Source: Pseudomonas sp. ACM7 (lineage in GTDB: Bacteria > Pseudomonadota > Gammaproteobacteria > Pseudomonadales > Pseudomonadaceae). Taken from it: a DNA stretch of 64,000 bases. Position 1 is the first letter of the stretch. Each line of letters starts with the position of its first letter. Where the stretch lies: positions 1,685,120 through 1,749,119 of the forward strand of contig NZ_CP024866.1 in assembly GCF_004136015.1 (NCBI RefSeq), written 5' to 3'. The notes below the pieces were generated by a model, which was not told where the DNA came from, did no database searches, and saw only the letters and a list, made by a program, of their open reading frames with translations. Of this stretch, positions 54,548 through 64,000 are shown piece by piece. Both the position numbers and the translations under genes were made by a program.

Positions 54548-54611
54548 ACAGGTTCCTTCAACGACGACTGTGTAGGCGCCCAGTATGCCGCGATAGACCC
54601 TCGGGGCGCGA

Positions 54612-56822
54612 TCACTTGCCGCGATTGAGGCGACGCAGATTGCCGATCACCGACTCCAGCGCCCGGTCGAACAGCAAGGTGTCGTCCAGCGCGCGCACCG
54701 CGCCACGACGCAATTCCAGCGCCAGACCGGTGCGGCTGCGCTCCAGCACTTTCATCCCGGTGCGATTGACGAAAATGTACTTGCCGGTGGCTTCAATGAT
54801 CGCCGCCAGCTTGCAGCGAAGGGTGTTGTCCTCGTCTTCCTGAAACTCGACCCAGCACCCCAACCGCAGTTGATCGACCTGAAGCAAACCGGCATCGTCC
54901 TCCGGTAAACGAACTGACGCCGTTTCGGCCGGCCCTTCGTCCGCGGTTCGCAGGACGATTTCCTGCAGCACTTGGACCATTACCGGAGTATCGAGAGACT
55001 GTTCAAGCTTTTGCCCTGGACGTTCGAACAGTTGAACGTGCAAGGCTTCCAGCTCACTGAAAAATTCGCTGGTGGCGAACGGATCGAAGGCCGAACTGTT
55101 CAGCCCGTCGCGCAACGACTTGAGCAATCCAGGCACCAGCGCCAACAAGCGCAGACTCGCATCAGCCTCATCATGACGCTGCACGCTCCAGATCAGTTGC
55201 TCCATGGACTGCACATTGGCGTGCCACTCGGCCGACTGATCGCCGTGCTTGAGACAGGTCAGCAGCAGCACCTGGCTCCAGGCTTCCTGGACAAACACCA
55301 CCACCCGTTGCGGCAATACTTTGCCTAACAAGGCCTGATTCAGCACCTGCTCGACGCGCTGGCGGGCCAGTTCAGTCCTGGCGCGGCCTTCTTCGGCGTC
55401 ACGGGTACGTTGCTCCAGCAGCTCACTGCGACGGCGCTCATCGCTGGTGAAGGCGAGAAAATCCGCCAACAATTCGGAAAAGACCGCCGGATCATCGACA
55501 AAATCGTTCAGCAACCGTTGCACCACTTGCTCGATGCGCAGATACAGACTGTCGCGCTCATGGTCATCGAACTCACCCCAGCCCATGGCTGCGGTGGCGA
55601 TTTCATTGAGCAGGCGCCGGGCCGGGTGACTGCTGCGGCTGAAGAAGCTCTTGTCGAGCACCGCCACTTTCAGCATCGGGATCTGCAGGCGGCCGATCAA
55701 CGCCTTGAGCGAGTCCGGCAGGTTGCGGTCATCGAGGATGCATTCGAAGAGCATGGCGTTCAGGTTGATCACGTCTTCGTCAGCCACCCCGACCACGCGT
55801 GACTTGCCACTTTTGACGCTGACCCGGGTCAGCAGCTGTTCGAGCTGGTTTCGCAGATCGAAGTCGTCCTGGGCTGCCGGCGCCGGCACGTATTGCTGCA
55901 AGTGCGAGAGCAGCCGCATTAGGTCACGGGTGGAAATCGGCTGTGTCAGGGCACTGGCTTCCAGGGTTGGCGCGACACTGCCACGCACGTGAAACAGCAA
56001 CTCCTGCAACGCCGCGAAGACTTCCTGCACGCTGTCGTCGATCGGCGGGCCACCGACGCGAGTGTTGGCCTGTGCGGGTTCAGTACCAACGCTGGCAGTC
56101 GCACGATCCGTGACCCGACGCGCAGGGGCGGGCTTAAGGTCAGGCAGAACACCGGTGGCGATCAGCAACTGATTGGCTTCGGCGTAAAGCTGATTGGCAT
56201 CCCTGAGCACATAGCGCTCGAACAGTTTGAGGATGATCAGCTTGACCTTGATCTCCACCCCCAGGTTGCGCCCGGCCTGCAAAAAGTACTCGCAGAGCAT
56301 CGCCGGCCCCATGGGATTGTGCTGATCGAGCAGTTCCCTGCCCAGCAGTGCGCTGAGTCGGGCGGTCAGTTGGTCCAGGGCGAATCCGTCGCGGTTCAGC
56401 ACTTTTCTGACCATCGCCTCCACCGCCACGCTACGTTCCATGTCGTCATCGGGCATCGCCACCGAATCGTCGAAGACCAACGCCATGGGCAAGGCAGACT
56501 GAGTGATGTCGTACTGGGTGAGGCTGACAAAAGCCGCGAAGAATTGTTCGAGAAAGCCGCGTTCGATGTTTTTGCGCTTTAGGCGCAAGTCGCGCATGGC
56601 TTCGAAGAAGAGGTTCTGTTCGACGTCAATGCGGGCCCGGTCGGCCATTTCGAACAGCGTGTCGTCGGCGTTATCGAACAGTTCCTGCAAACCATGCCTG
56701 AGCTGTTGAGCGGCCTTGTCGCGAACCTGAAGCAGAATCACAGGCAGGCGGGCGAGCGGCGAGTGAGTCGCCTGGTCGGTAGCAACCTTGTGCAAAGGCA
56801 CTACATTCCCGTCGTTGTGCAT
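54612..56822 (-). CDS. DUF1631 family protein
   Basis: 736 residues starting MHNDGNVVPLHKVATDQATH. Long helical protein without signal peptide or membrane segment. Characteristic stretches are LRHGLQELFDNADDTLFEMA, NPMGPAMLCEYFLQAGRNLG and LLNEIATAAMGWGEFDDHER, and the C-terminal part (QVDQLRLGCWVEFQEDEDNT, then KYIFVNRTGMKVLERSRTGL) resembles a PilZ-like barrel that could respond to cyclic-di-GMP, although the full RxxxR...D/NxSxxG motif is not evident. From memory, a gene of this family lies beside ampD in P. aeruginosa. Function unknown. Confidence 0.88.
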   Translation of the reverse strand: MHNDGNVVPLHKVATDQATHSPLARLPVILLQVRDKAAQQLRHGLQELFDNADDTLFEMADRARIDVEQNLFFEAMRDLRLKRKNIERGFLEQFFAAFVSLTQYDITQSALPMALVFDDSVAMPDDDMERSVAVEAMVRKVLNRDGFALDQLTARLSALLGRELLDQHNPMGPAMLCEYFLQAGRNLGVEIKVKLIILKLFERYVLRDANQLYAEANQLLIATGVLPDLKPAPARRVTDRATASVGTEPAQANTRVGGPPIDDSVQEVFAALQELLFHVRGSVAPTLEASALTQPISTRDLMRLLSHLQQYVPAPAAQDDFDLRNQLEQLLTRVSVKSGKSRVVGVADEDVINLNAMLFECILDDRNLPDSLKALIGRLQIPMLKVAVLDKSFFSRSSHPARRLLNEIATAAMGWGEFDDHERDSLYLRIEQVVQRLLNDFVDDPAVFSELLADFLAFTSDERRRSELLEQRTRDAEEGRARTELARQRVEQVLNQALLGKVLPQRVVVFVQEAWSQVLLLTCLKHGDQSAEWHANVQSMEQLIWSVQRHDEADASLRLLALVPGLLKSLRDGLNSSAFDPFATSEFFSELEALHVQLFERPGQKLEQSLDTPVMVQVLQEIVLRTADEGPAETASVRLPEDDAGLLQVDQLRLGCWVEFQEDEDNTLRCKLAAIIEATGKYIFVNRTGMKVLERSRTGLALELRRGAVRALDDTLLFDRALESVIGNLRRLNRGK

Positions 56823-57048
56823 TCAGGCCTCCTGAAACGGTGAGTCTTCGAAGTCGTCAATCCAAATCCACGTCAAAGTCATGACGTCAAAAGCAAGGCG
56901 GATTATCTTGCAAAAGATGTCCCCTCTACCAGCAGACTCTGCGTTCCCCATTGAAATAGACGCTTATGGCAGACGCTGACTTAGTGCCGATTGCTCAGGC
57001 GAATCGACCAAATGCAGGTTTCAGAGTGATCGGAACGCGTCCGACGCC

Positions 57049-57078
57049 TTGGGTTGCCCAGCGCCATGGCCCTATAAT
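57049..57078 (+). promoter_or_regulatory. Likely sigma-70 promoter of nadC
   Basis: TTGGGT (57049-57054), 18-base spacer, TATAAT (57073-57078, perfect -10). Transcription would start near 57085, about 21 bases before the ATG. The rest of the 283-base gap 56823-57105 shows nothing notable. Confidence 0.55.
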
Positions 57079-57105
57079 CGGGCCACTTTGTTTGTGGAGT
57101 CCGTT

Positions 57106-57954
57106 ATGCCGAATCTACGTCTCGCCGATTTGACCGCCGAAATCGAAGCCAACGTGCGCCGTGCGTTGCTCGAAGACATCGGCAGCGGCGACATCACCGC
57201 ACAGCTGATCCCGGCCGAACGCCTGGCCAAAGCCACGATCATCACCCGCGACGCTGCCGTCATCTGCGGCACAGCCTGGGTTGATGCAGTGTTTCGGCAG
57301 CTGGACCCACGTGTTGCGGTGCACTGGCAAGTGCGCGATGGCGAGCGGGTGAAACCCAATCAGGTGCTGTTCCACCTCGAAGGCCCGGCGCGCTCACTAC
57401 TGACGGGCGAACGCAGTGCACTGAACTTCCTGCAGTTGCTTTCTGGCGTGGCCACGCGCGCGCAGTACCTGGCGGATTACGTTGCCGAGACTCAGGTGAA
57501 GTTGCTCGACACCCGTAAAACCTTGCCGGGGCTGCGTCTGGCGCAGAAGTACGCCGTGACCTGCGGTGGTTGCCACAACCACCGCATCGGCCTGTACGAC
57601 GCCTTCCTGATCAAGGAAAACCATATTGCCGCCTGCGGTGGCATCCCGGAGGCCATCAAAGCCGCGCACAAGATTGCCCCGGGCAAACCGGTGGAGATCG
57701 AAGTGGAAAGCCTGGAGGAGCTGAAGGAAGCCCTGGCGGCCGGTGCCGACATCATTATGCTCGATGAGTTGAGCCTGGATGACATGCGCGAAGCCGTGCG
57801 CCTGAACGGCGGCAAGGCGAAACTGGAGGCCAGCGGCGGTATCAACGAAAGCACGCTGCTACCGATCGCCGAAACCGGGGTGGATTACATCTCGATTGGT
57901 GCGATGACCAAGGATGTGAAGGCTGTCGATCTGTCGATGCGACTGAGCCTTTGA
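57106..57954 (+). CDS. nadC: Nicotinate-nucleotide pyrophosphorylase (carboxylating)
   Basis: 282 residues starting [20 protein letters not shown] with TGGAG upstream. QPRTase signatures: [73 protein letters not shown] and [20 protein letters not shown]. Converts quinolinate and PRPP to nicotinate mononucleotide in de novo NAD synthesis. Divergent from the DUF1631 gene; location next to ampDE agrees with P. aeruginosa. Confidence 0.97.
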   Translation: MPNLRLADLTAEIEANVRRALLEDIGSGDITAQLIPAERLAKATIITRDAAVICGTAWVDAVFRQLDPRVAVHWQVRDGERVKPNQVLFHLEGPARSLLTGERSALNFLQLLSGVATRAQYLADYVAETQVKLLDTRKTLPGLRLAQKYAVTCGGCHNHRIGLYDAFLIKENHIAACGGIPEAIKAAHKIAPGKPVEIEVESLEELKEALAAGADIIMLDELSLDDMREAVRLNGGKAKLEASGGINESTLLPIAETGVDYISIGAMTKDVKAVDLSMRLSL

Positions 57955-57976
57955 TCGAGAAAACGTCCGTACCAAA

Positions 57977-58066
57977 TGTGGGAGCGAGCCTGCTCGCGAA
58001 AGGGGTGAGTCAGGCGCCAATTACGTCGACTGACACGCCCTCTTCGCGAGCAAGCTCGCTCCCACA
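57977..58066. repeat. REP doublet between convergent nadC and DUF6388 gene
   Basis: Inverted cores GTGGGAGCGAGCCTGCTCGCGAA and TTCGCGAGCAAGCTCGCTCCCAC in the 114-base convergent gap; likely bidirectional terminator. Confidence 0.9.
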
Positions 58067-58068
58067 GT

Positions 58069-58374
58069 TCAGACCACCAGATTATTCATCTCGCAGTACT
58101 CTTCCCACTCGACGCCCAACACCTCGGCAGCCTCCTTGTGCAGAACAAGGCGCGCAACCTCGAACTCTTCAGGGGTTGAGGTGTACTTGAGCGTCAGTTC
58201 CCACGGCTGCAAGCCCTGAGACTCTGCCTCATCCTCGAATGCCCACTGGATCTGGTCTTTCTGATCGTCGGCGGGCAAGTCCTTGATCTCTTCGGCTAGC
58301 TGGGGCGAATCCAGCAAGTACTTCTTCAGTGCTTCTGCGTGTCTGGCTTCTTGGGTCAATTCTTTAACGGTCAT
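58069..58374 (-). CDS. DUF6388 family small protein
   Basis: 101 residues starting MTVKELTQEARHAEALKKYL, helical and acidic, with SPQLAEEIKDLPADDQKDQI and a C-terminal EVLGVEWEEYCEMNNLVV. I associate this pattern with the DUF6388 proteins found in pseudomonads, of unknown function. No signal peptide or membrane segment. Stands alone between a REP doublet and the tRNA gene. Confidence 0.75.
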   Translation of the reverse strand: MTVKELTQEARHAEALKKYLLDSPQLAEEIKDLPADDQKDQIQWAFEDEAESQGLQPWELTLKYTSTPEEFEVARLVLHKEAAEVLGVEWEEYCEMNNLVV

Positions 58375-58510
58375 GGCGTTCTCTTTGATCTGGGGAATGG
58401 AAGATGGATCTGGATCATCAAGGATCTCTCTGACGCAAAAAACCGTTTGAAGCCCGGTTTATCTGGCCTTCAGAACCATTCGGGATCATCTGAAAACAAC
58501 GTGTCGCTCG

Positions 58511-58583
58511 TGCCCGAGACAGGAATCGAACCTGCGACCTTCGCGTTACGAGTGCGCTGCTCTACCAACTGAGCTACACGGGC
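58511..58583 (-). tRNA. tRNA-Thr (anticodon CGT)
   Basis: Minus-strand cloverleaf of 73 nt: acceptor GCCCGTG/CTCGGGC, D-arm GCTCAGTTGGTAGAGC, anticodon loop CTCGTAA (anticodon CGT, codon ACG), T-arm GCAGG TTCGATT CCTGT, discriminator A. The CCA end is not encoded. Two non-pairs are visible, T6-T67 in the acceptor and A31-C39 closing the anticodon loop, besides the G27-A43 that I recall as normal for this tRNA type. It remains the best fit to tRNA-Thr(CGT) by overall similarity. Confidence 0.88.
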
Positions 58584-58651
58584 AGTGGGCTAAACCTAGC
58601 ACTGACTTTGGGGTCAGGCAACTTCATGACTCGTCTCATTTTTTTGCAGAC

Positions 58652-58690
58652 AAAAAAATGCCCCGCAGCTTTCACTGCGGGGCATTTTTT
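58652..58690 (-). terminator. Terminator of pnp
   Basis: AATGCCCCGCAG/CTGCGGGGCATT 12-bp perfect stem with a CTTTCA-type loop, flanked by A-run and T-run so it can work in both directions; 33 bases after the pnp stop codon. Confidence 0.93.
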
Positions 58691-58722
58691 ATAACGTTGA
58701 AGCGGTCAGGCGTGGGGAGTGA

Positions 58723-60828
58723 TTAAACGCCCGAAGCCTTGGCTGCTGCTACGTCTTTGATGGACAGCTTGATACGGCCGCGGTTGTCCACGTCCAGTAC
58801 CAGAACTTCCACTTCCTGGCCTTCTTTCAGGATGTCGGTCACTTTCTCTACGCGAGCGTCGCTCAACATCGAGATGTGGACCAGACCGTCCTTGCCCGGC
58901 AGGATGTTGACGAATGCGCCGAAGTCGACGATGCGCTCAACCTTACCAACGTAGATCTTGCCGATTTCGGCTTCAGCGGTGATACCCAGAACGCGCTGAC
59001 GTGCTGCTTCAGCCGCTTCCTTGGTTTCGCCGAAGATCTTGATCGAGCCGTCGTCTTCGATGTCGATCGAAGCCTTGGTCTCTTCACAGATCGCACGAAT
59101 GGTCGCGCCGCCTTTACCGATGACATCACGGATTTTGTCGGTGTCGATTTTCATCGCGATCATGGTCGGAGCGTTTTCCGACAATTCGGTACGCGACTGG
59201 CCAATGATCTGGTTCATCTGACCGAGGATGTTCAGGCGCGCTTCCAGGGCTTGGCCCAGAGCGATCTCCATGATTTCTTCGGTGATGCCTTTGATCTTGA
59301 TGTCCATCTGCAGCGCGGTCACACCTTTGGCGGTACCCGCTACTTTGAAGTCCATGTCGCCCAAGTGATCTTCGTCACCCAGGATGTCGGTCAGGATGGC
59401 GAACTTCTCGCCTTCTTTAACCAGACCCATGGCGATACCGGCAACCGGTGCCTTCATCGGAACGCCGGCATCCATCAGAGCCAGGGAAGCGCCGCAGACC
59501 GAAGCCATGGAGCTCGAACCGTTGGACTCGGTGATTTCCGACACAACACGAATGGTGTACGGGAACACGTCGGCAGCAGGCAGCATGGCTGCAATCGAAC
59601 GACGGGCCAGACGGCCGTGACCGATTTCGCGACGACCAGCGCCACCCATGCGGCCACACTCACCTACCGAGAACGGAGGGAAGTTGTAGTGCAGCATGAA
59701 CGGGTCTTTTTTCTCGCCTTCCAGGGTGTCCAGCAGTTGTGCGTCACGGGCGGTGCCCAGTGTTGCAACAACCAGAGCCTGGGTTTCGCCACGGGTGAAC
59801 AGAGCCGAACCGTGAGTCTTAGGCAGAACACCGACTTCGATGTTCAGAGGACGTACGGTCTTGGTGTCGCGGCCGTCGATACGTGGCTTGCCGTTTACGA
59901 TGTTTTCGCGAACGGTGCGGTATTCGATTTCGCCGAAAGCAGCTTTGACTTCGCTGGACGAAGGCTGGCCTTCTTCACCGGACAGCTTGGCAACAACCTG
60001 GTCTTTCAACTCACCCAGGCGAGCGTAACGGTCGGCCTTGATGGTGATGGTGTAAGCCTGGGAGATCGCGTCGCCGAACTCGGCACGGATAGCGCCCAGC
60101 AGTGCGGTGGCTTCTGGCTGTGGAGCCCATGTCCAGGTTGGCTTGGCTGCTTCAGCGGCCAGTTCTTTAACGGCGTTGATCACAACCTGGAACTCGTCGT
60201 GAGCAAACAGTACCGCGCCCAGCATCTGGTCTTCAGTCAGCTCTTTGGCTTCCGATTCAACCATCAGAACGGCTTCCGAAGTACCGGCAACGACCATGTC
60301 CAGGCTCGAAGCTTTCTGTTGTTCGTAAGTCGGGTTCAGCAGGTAGCCGGTGCTTTCGTGGAACGCAACGCGGGCAGCGCCGATCGGACCATCGAAAGGA
60401 ATGCCGGAGATGGCCAGGGCAGCCGAGGTACCGATCATCGCAGCGATGTCCGGATCGGTTTTCTTGCTGGTGGAAACGACGGTGCAGACAACCTGCACTT
60501 CGTTCATGAAGCCTTCTGGGAACAGCGGACGGATCGGACGGTCGATCAGTCGGGAAGTCAGGGTTTCTTTCTCGGAAGGACGGCCTTCGCGCTTGAAGAA
60601 ACCGCCAGGGATCTTACCGGCAGCGTAAGTCTTTTCCTGGTAGTGAACGGACAGAGGGAAGAAGCCCTTGCCTGGATCGGCTTGTTTGGCACCGACTACG
60701 GTCACCAATACGCTGACGTCGTCGTCAACGGTGACCAATACTGCGCCGGAGGCCTGACGGGCGATACGGCCAGTCTCGAGGGTAACGGTCGACTGACCGA
60801 ACTGGAATTTTTTGATTACCGGGTTCAC
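58723..60828 (-). CDS. pnp: Polynucleotide phosphorylase
   Basis: 701 residues from GTG 60828 ([20 protein letters not shown]), behind AAGGTAGGACACC. Two RNase PH-like core domains (e.g. [40 protein letters not shown]), the helical linker, then KH ([20 protein letters not shown]) and S1 ([20 protein letters not shown]) domains. Phosphorolytic 3'-5' exoribonuclease of the degradosome. Downstream of rpsO in the conserved order; the 197-base gap between them contains GC-rich hairpins (e.g. near 60955-60985) that could be the processed autoregulatory leader known in other bacteria. Confidence 0.97.
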   Translation of the reverse strand: MNPVIKKFQFGQSTVTLETGRIARQASGAVLVTVDDDVSVLVTVVGAKQADPGKGFFPLSVHYQEKTYAAGKIPGGFFKREGRPSEKETLTSRLIDRPIRPLFPEGFMNEVQVVCTVVSTSKKTDPDIAAMIGTSAALAISGIPFDGPIGAARVAFHESTGYLLNPTYEQQKASSLDMVVAGTSEAVLMVESEAKELTEDQMLGAVLFAHDEFQVVINAVKELAAEAAKPTWTWAPQPEATALLGAIRAEFGDAISQAYTITIKADRYARLGELKDQVVAKLSGEEGQPSSSEVKAAFGEIEYRTVRENIVNGKPRIDGRDTKTVRPLNIEVGVLPKTHGSALFTRGETQALVVATLGTARDAQLLDTLEGEKKDPFMLHYNFPPFSVGECGRMGGAGRREIGHGRLARRSIAAMLPAADVFPYTIRVVSEITESNGSSSMASVCGASLALMDAGVPMKAPVAGIAMGLVKEGEKFAILTDILGDEDHLGDMDFKVAGTAKGVTALQMDIKIKGITEEIMEIALGQALEARLNILGQMNQIIGQSRTELSENAPTMIAMKIDTDKIRDVIGKGGATIRAICEETKASIDIEDDGSIKIFGETKEAAEAARQRVLGITAEAEIGKIYVGKVERIVDFGAFVNILPGKDGLVHISMLSDARVEKVTDILKEGQEVEVLVLDVDNRGRIKLSIKDVAAAKASGV

Positions 60829-61025
60829 GGTGTCCTACCTTCTTTTGTGGCTCTTGGGGAACTTGTCTTCTTGCGAAATTCTTGGGCAACGCCGGGAATC
60901 GGCCCGACTGTCATTGTCCAGGTAAAGCAGGTATCCAGATAAAACTTGAGGCTGGGAGCCTGCCATGCGCCAGCGGGAAACCCACTGACGTACGACAGAC
61001 AACCAACCTCTAGCGCAATCGCTTA

Positions 61026-61295
61026 TTAGCGACGCAGACCCAGGCGACCGATCAGAGCCTGGTAACGACCCAGATCCTTGCCTTTCAGGTAGTCCAGCAG
61101 CTTACGACGCTGGTTTACCATGCGGATCAGACCACGACGGGAGTGGTGATCTTTACCGTTGGCCTTGAAGTGACCTTGCAGCTTGTTGATGTTGTGGGTC
61201 AGCAGTGCAACTTGCACTTCTGGCGAACCAGTGTCACCAACAGCTTGCTGGTAGTCAGCTACGATTTGAGCTTTTTCTTGAACGTCGAGAGCCAT
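61026..61295 (-). CDS. rpsO: Ribosomal protein S15
   Basis: 89 residues, [80 protein letters not shown]: full-length S15 with the rRNA-binding helices. 30S assembly protein. Preceded by a 262-base gap to truB that holds its promoter and possibly an autoregulatory leader; I see a small hairpin (CAGGGA/TCCCTG, about 61346-61361) there. Confidence 0.98.
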   Translation of the reverse strand: MALDVQEKAQIVADYQQAVGDTGSPEVQVALLTHNINKLQGHFKANGKDHHSRRGLIRMVNQRRKLLDYLKGKDLGRYQALIGRLGLRR

Positions 61296-61557
61296 GAGGC
61301 AATCCTTTTATCAGGAAACTGTTTCAAAGAAACAGCTTCAACAGGCCAGGGACAAATCCCTGTATCTAAAAATGAGTAGTGACCGTGCCTGTTAACAGCC
61401 ACCCTCGTCCCAGTTTGTGCAAAAGCTACTGCGCTCGGTAATCCTGCGTCAAAAACAGGCTCGGAATGCTCATTGACAGCAGTCAACTCCGCTTCCTCGC
61501 CTGTTTTTTCCTTGTCTTCCCTTCGCTCGTTACGCTTTTACACCAAACTGGTTCCGG

Positions 61558-62475
61558 TCATTCTGACCGAATCAGTCGACGTGGCGCGATGCGCCCGTCT
61601 TCGCTCACTTCACCGATACCGATGAAGCGACCATTGTGATCCTGTACCCGTACCATGCCGAACTTCGGTGCATCCGGGGCTCGTACCGGTTGGCCGTTAA
61701 GCCAGTAGAACGAGCTGTGCTCCGAGAACTGCAACAGTGGCCAATCCAGCAGGCCGCTGTCCGATGGCATCAGGAAGCGGTCGACCGCTTCGTTGCCGCC
61801 TTCGGCATGTACCGCTTCCAACTCTTCAAGCGTGACCGTCTGGGCCAGCGTGAAAGGCCCGGCCTGGGTACGTCGCAGTTCAGCAACGTAAGCGCCACAA
61901 CCGAGTTGCTCACCGATATCCTCCACCAGGGTGCGGATATAGGTACCTTTGGTGCAATCCACTGCAAGCCGCGCAGTATCACCTTCAAAGGCCAGTAATT
62001 CCAAGCGCGCAATAGTAACAGAACGCGGTTCGCGCTCCACTACTTCACCTGCCCTGGCCAGCTTGTACAACGGCTGGCCATCACGTTTGAGCGCCGAGTA
62101 CATGGGCGGTATCTGACTGATTTGCCCACGAAATTTCGGCAGCACCGCTTCAACATCGGCGCGACCAACGGTCACCGGGCGCTCCAGCAAAACGTCACCC
62201 TCGGCATCCGCCGTGGTGGTGGTCTTGCCCAGTTGCGCCAGGGTTTCATAAGCCTTGTCGGAATCGAGCAGGTATTGCGAAAACTTGGTGGCCTCACCGA
62301 AGCACAACGGCAACACGCCGGTGGCCAGCGGATCGAGACTGCCGGTGTGCCCGGCCTTCTCGGCGTTCAGCAGCCAGCGGACCTTCTGCAACGCCGCATT
62401 GGAGGTGAACCCCAGTGGCTTGTCGAGCAGGATGATACCGCTGACGTTACGACGGATACGTTTGACCTGAGCCAC
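61558..62475 (-). CDS. truB: tRNA pseudouridine-55 synthase
   Basis: 305 residues. TruB motifs: [20 protein letters not shown], the catalytic [15 protein letters not shown] with the Asp in [21 protein letters not shown] and [19 protein letters not shown], then a PUA-like C-terminus. Makes pseudouridine 55 in the T-loop of tRNAs. Three bases after rbfA, same operon. Confidence 0.97.
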   Translation of the reverse strand: MAQVKRIRRNVSGIILLDKPLGFTSNAALQKVRWLLNAEKAGHTGSLDPLATGVLPLCFGEATKFSQYLLDSDKAYETLAQLGKTTTTADAEGDVLLERPVTVGRADVEAVLPKFRGQISQIPPMYSALKRDGQPLYKLARAGEVVEREPRSVTIARLELLAFEGDTARLAVDCTKGTYIRTLVEDIGEQLGCGAYVAELRRTQAGPFTLAQTVTLEELEAVHAEGGNEAVDRFLMPSDSGLLDWPLLQFSEHSSFYWLNGQPVRAPDAPKFGMVRVQDHNGRFIGIGEVSEDGRIAPRRLIRSE

Positions 62476-62478
62476 CGA

Positions 62479-62880
62479 TTACTCCTTGGTGTCTTCGGCT
62501 TCTGCCGCAACCGGATGCTGATTGTCTTCAGCTACTGCACGTTCGATCAATGCCGACAGATGAGCACCACGCACGACGCTTTCGTCGTAGTGGAAGTGCA
62601 ACTGCGGAACGCTGCGCAACTTCATTTCGCGAGCCAACTGCATGCGCAGGAAACCAGCGGCGGAGTTGAGCACCTTGATGCTTTGCGCGATGTCTTCAGC
62701 GTTGTCCTGCCCCATCACGGTGATGAAGATCTTGGCGTGACCGACGTCACGGCTGACTTCAACAGCGGTAATGGTGACCAGGCCGACGCGCGGGTCTTTG
62801 ACTTCACGACGGATCAGCTGTGCCAGCTCACGCTGCATCTGATCGCCGATACGTTGGGTACGGCTGTATTCTTTTGCCAT
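62479..62880 (-). CDS. rbfA: Ribosome-binding factor A
   Basis: 133 residues, [40 protein letters not shown], and [20 protein letters not shown], the KH-type RbfA fold. Assists late 30S maturation and cold adaptation. Between infB (160-base gap with a GC hairpin) and truB (3-base gap). Confidence 0.97.
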   Translation of the reverse strand: MAKEYSRTQRIGDQMQRELAQLIRREVKDPRVGLVTITAVEVSRDVGHAKIFITVMGQDNAEDIAQSIKVLNSAAGFLRMQLAREMKLRSVPQLHFHYDESVVRGAHLSALIERAVAEDNQHPVAAEAEDTKE

Positions 62881-62934
62881 GTCTTGTTACCTGTTACTGC
62901 CCCACGGTGAAACCCGAAGGGTCTGAAAGCGGCA

Positions 62935-62968
62935 AACGCCCGGCCTGACAAAAGCCAGACCGGGCGTT
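62935..62968 (-). terminator. GC hairpin between infB and rbfA
   Basis: AACGCCCGG/CCGGGCGTT with an inner CTG/CAG helix. The minus strand continues TTTGCCGCTTT, a poor T-tail, so this is more likely a partial attenuator or mRNA-processing hairpin than a full terminator. Confidence 0.45.
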
Positions 62969-63039
62969 GCATTTAGAGTCCTGACGCTGCGCCGCGCATC
63001 TGCATGCGACGGCTCATCGTGGCCCTTGAAGTGCGCGAG

Positions 63040-64000
63040 TTAGAGGCTGCGAGCAACCTGAACCTTCTCGTAGACTTCGATCTTGTCGCCTGCTTTGACG
63101 TCGTTGTAGCTCTTGACGCCAATACCGCATTCCATGCCGGCACGTACTTCGGAAGCGTCATCCTTGAAGCGGCGCAGGGATTCCAGCTCGCCTTCGAAGA
63201 TAACGATGTCTTCACGCAGTACACGGATTGGACGGTTACGGTGAACAACACCTTCGATAACCATGCAACCGGCGATCGCGCCAAACTTCGGCGAACGGAA
63301 CACGTCACGGACTTCAGCGGTACCCAGGATGTTCTCGCGAACATCGCTGCCCAGCATACCGGTGAGGGCTTTCTTGACGTCTTCGATGATGTCGTAGATC
63401 ACGTTGTAGTAACGCATATCCAGACCTTCCTGCTCGACGATCTTGCGAGCGCCAGCATCGGCACGCACGTTGAAGCCAAACAGTACAGCGTTGGAGGCCA
63501 GTGCCAGGTTGGCGTCGGATTCGGTGATACCACCGACGCCGCCACCGACAACACGCACTTGCACTTCGTCGTTACCCAGGCCGTTCAAGGCACCGTTCAA
63601 CGCTTCCAGCGAACCACGGACGTCGGATTTGAGGACGATGTTGAGCGTCTTCTTCTCTGCCTGACCCATGTTTTCGAAGATGTTTTCCAGCTTGCCGGCG
63701 TGAGCGCGAGCCAGTTTGACTTCGCGGAACTTGCCTTGACGGAACAGAGCCACTTCACGGGCTTTCTTCTCGTCCGACAGCACGCTCATCTCGTCGCCAG
63801 CGTCCGGGGTACCGTCCAGGCCGAGGATCTCGACAGGGATGGAAGGACCGGCTTCCTTGATTGGCTTGCCGTTCTCGTCGAGCATGGCACGTACACGGCC
63901 ATAGTTCGAACCGACCAGCACCATGTCGCCTTGGCGCAGGGTACCGTCTTGAACCAGAACGGTTGCAACCGGGCCACGACCTTTGTCGAGACGCGATTCA
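63040..64000 (-). CDS. infB: Translation initiation factor IF-2 (C-terminal part, cut by window edge)
   Basis: 320 codons are visible and the frame is open through the window end, so the ATG at 63924 is internal. The sequence starts within domain II ([36 protein letters not shown]), continues with domain III ([40 protein letters not shown]) and ends with the fMet-tRNA-binding C2 domain ([40 protein letters not shown]). IF-2 delivers initiator tRNA and promotes subunit joining. Heads the conserved infB-rbfA-truB-rpsO-pnp order. Confidence 0.97.
   Translation of the reverse strand, partial: ESRLDKGRGPVATVLVQDGTLRQGDMVLVGSNYGRVRAMLDENGKPIKEAGPSIPVEILGLDGTPDAGDEMSVLSDEKKAREVALFRQGKFREVKLARAHAGKLENIFENMGQAEKKTLNIVLKSDVRGSLEALNGALNGLGNDEVQVRVVGGGVGGITESDANLALASNAVLFGFNVRADAGARKIVEQEGLDMRYYNVIYDIIEDVKKALTGMLGSDVRENILGTAEVRDVFRSPKFGAIAGCMVIEGVVHRNRPIRVLREDIVIFEGELESLRRFKDDASEVRAGMECGIGVKSYNDVKAGDKIEVYEKVQVARSL

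Noticed and set aside
58876..60942. A 688-codon open frame antisense to pnp
   Set aside because: Arises from high-GC codon symmetry opposite a well-identified gene; the translation has no family features and no ribosome-binding site.

Overview
The window looks like a chromosome segment of a fluorescent Pseudomonas (P. fluorescens group). The evidence is the gene content and order (roxSR, dpp/opdP, piuABC, ampDE-nadC and pnp-rpsO-truB-rbfA-infB, much of it matching P. aeruginosa neighbourhoods from memory), a high-GC coding style, and many REP-type palindromes whose core reads GTGGGAGC..GCTTGCTCGCGA. No database search was possible; family names come from recognised motifs and context.

Layout. 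1-7.5 kb: end of a phospholipase C-like gene, a small gene, a FadR-type regulator, an SbmA/YddA-type ABC exporter, an orphan small gene behind a palindromic operator-like site, the redox two-component pair RoxS/RoxR and a SIMPL-domain periplasmic protein. 7.8-19.8 kb: a dipeptide-uptake island with a collapsed dppA remnant next to a NIPSNAP-like gene, three intact dppA-type binding proteins, the OprD-family porin OpdP, and dppBCDF. 19.8-27.9 kb: a small secreted acidic protein, prfC, a four-gene osmoprotectant-type ABC operon (permease, binding protein, permease, ATPase) and a lysine/ornithine decarboxylase. The decarboxylase is preceded by a possible small RNA and a 268-bp nested palindromic element.

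27.9-31.0 kb is an AT-richer accessory island with an alpha-helical pore-forming toxin of the XaxA/YaxA family. Its reading frame is broken by one base, it is unusually long, and an unrecognised helical protein lies downstream. 31.4-38 kb: iron uptake (sel1 protein, piuC, piuA, piuB). 38.2-39.7 kb: phoD. 39.7-42.6 kb: a second accessory cassette with a DUF6124 gene behind a switch-like structured leader, a short colicin-E3-type rRNase bacteriocin and two tandem, mutually similar, presumed immunity genes, all lying between two direct copies of an extended REP segment. 42.6-50.2 kb: fruBKA with divergent fruR and a FruR operator between them, then tatD. 50.2-58 kb: a small zinc-ribbon membrane protein, a chemoreceptor, ampE, ampD, a DUF1631 gene and nadC. 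58-64 kb: a DUF6388 gene, tRNA-Thr(CGT) and the translation/RNA-decay cluster pnp, rpsO, truB, rbfA and the 3' part of infB.

The most notable items are the XaxA-like locus with its frameshift and extra helical half, the bacteriocin cassette with tandem immunity paralogues and flanking direct repeats, the leader before the DUF6124 gene that can form two mutually exclusive stems, and the 268-bp branched palindrome before the decarboxylase gene.
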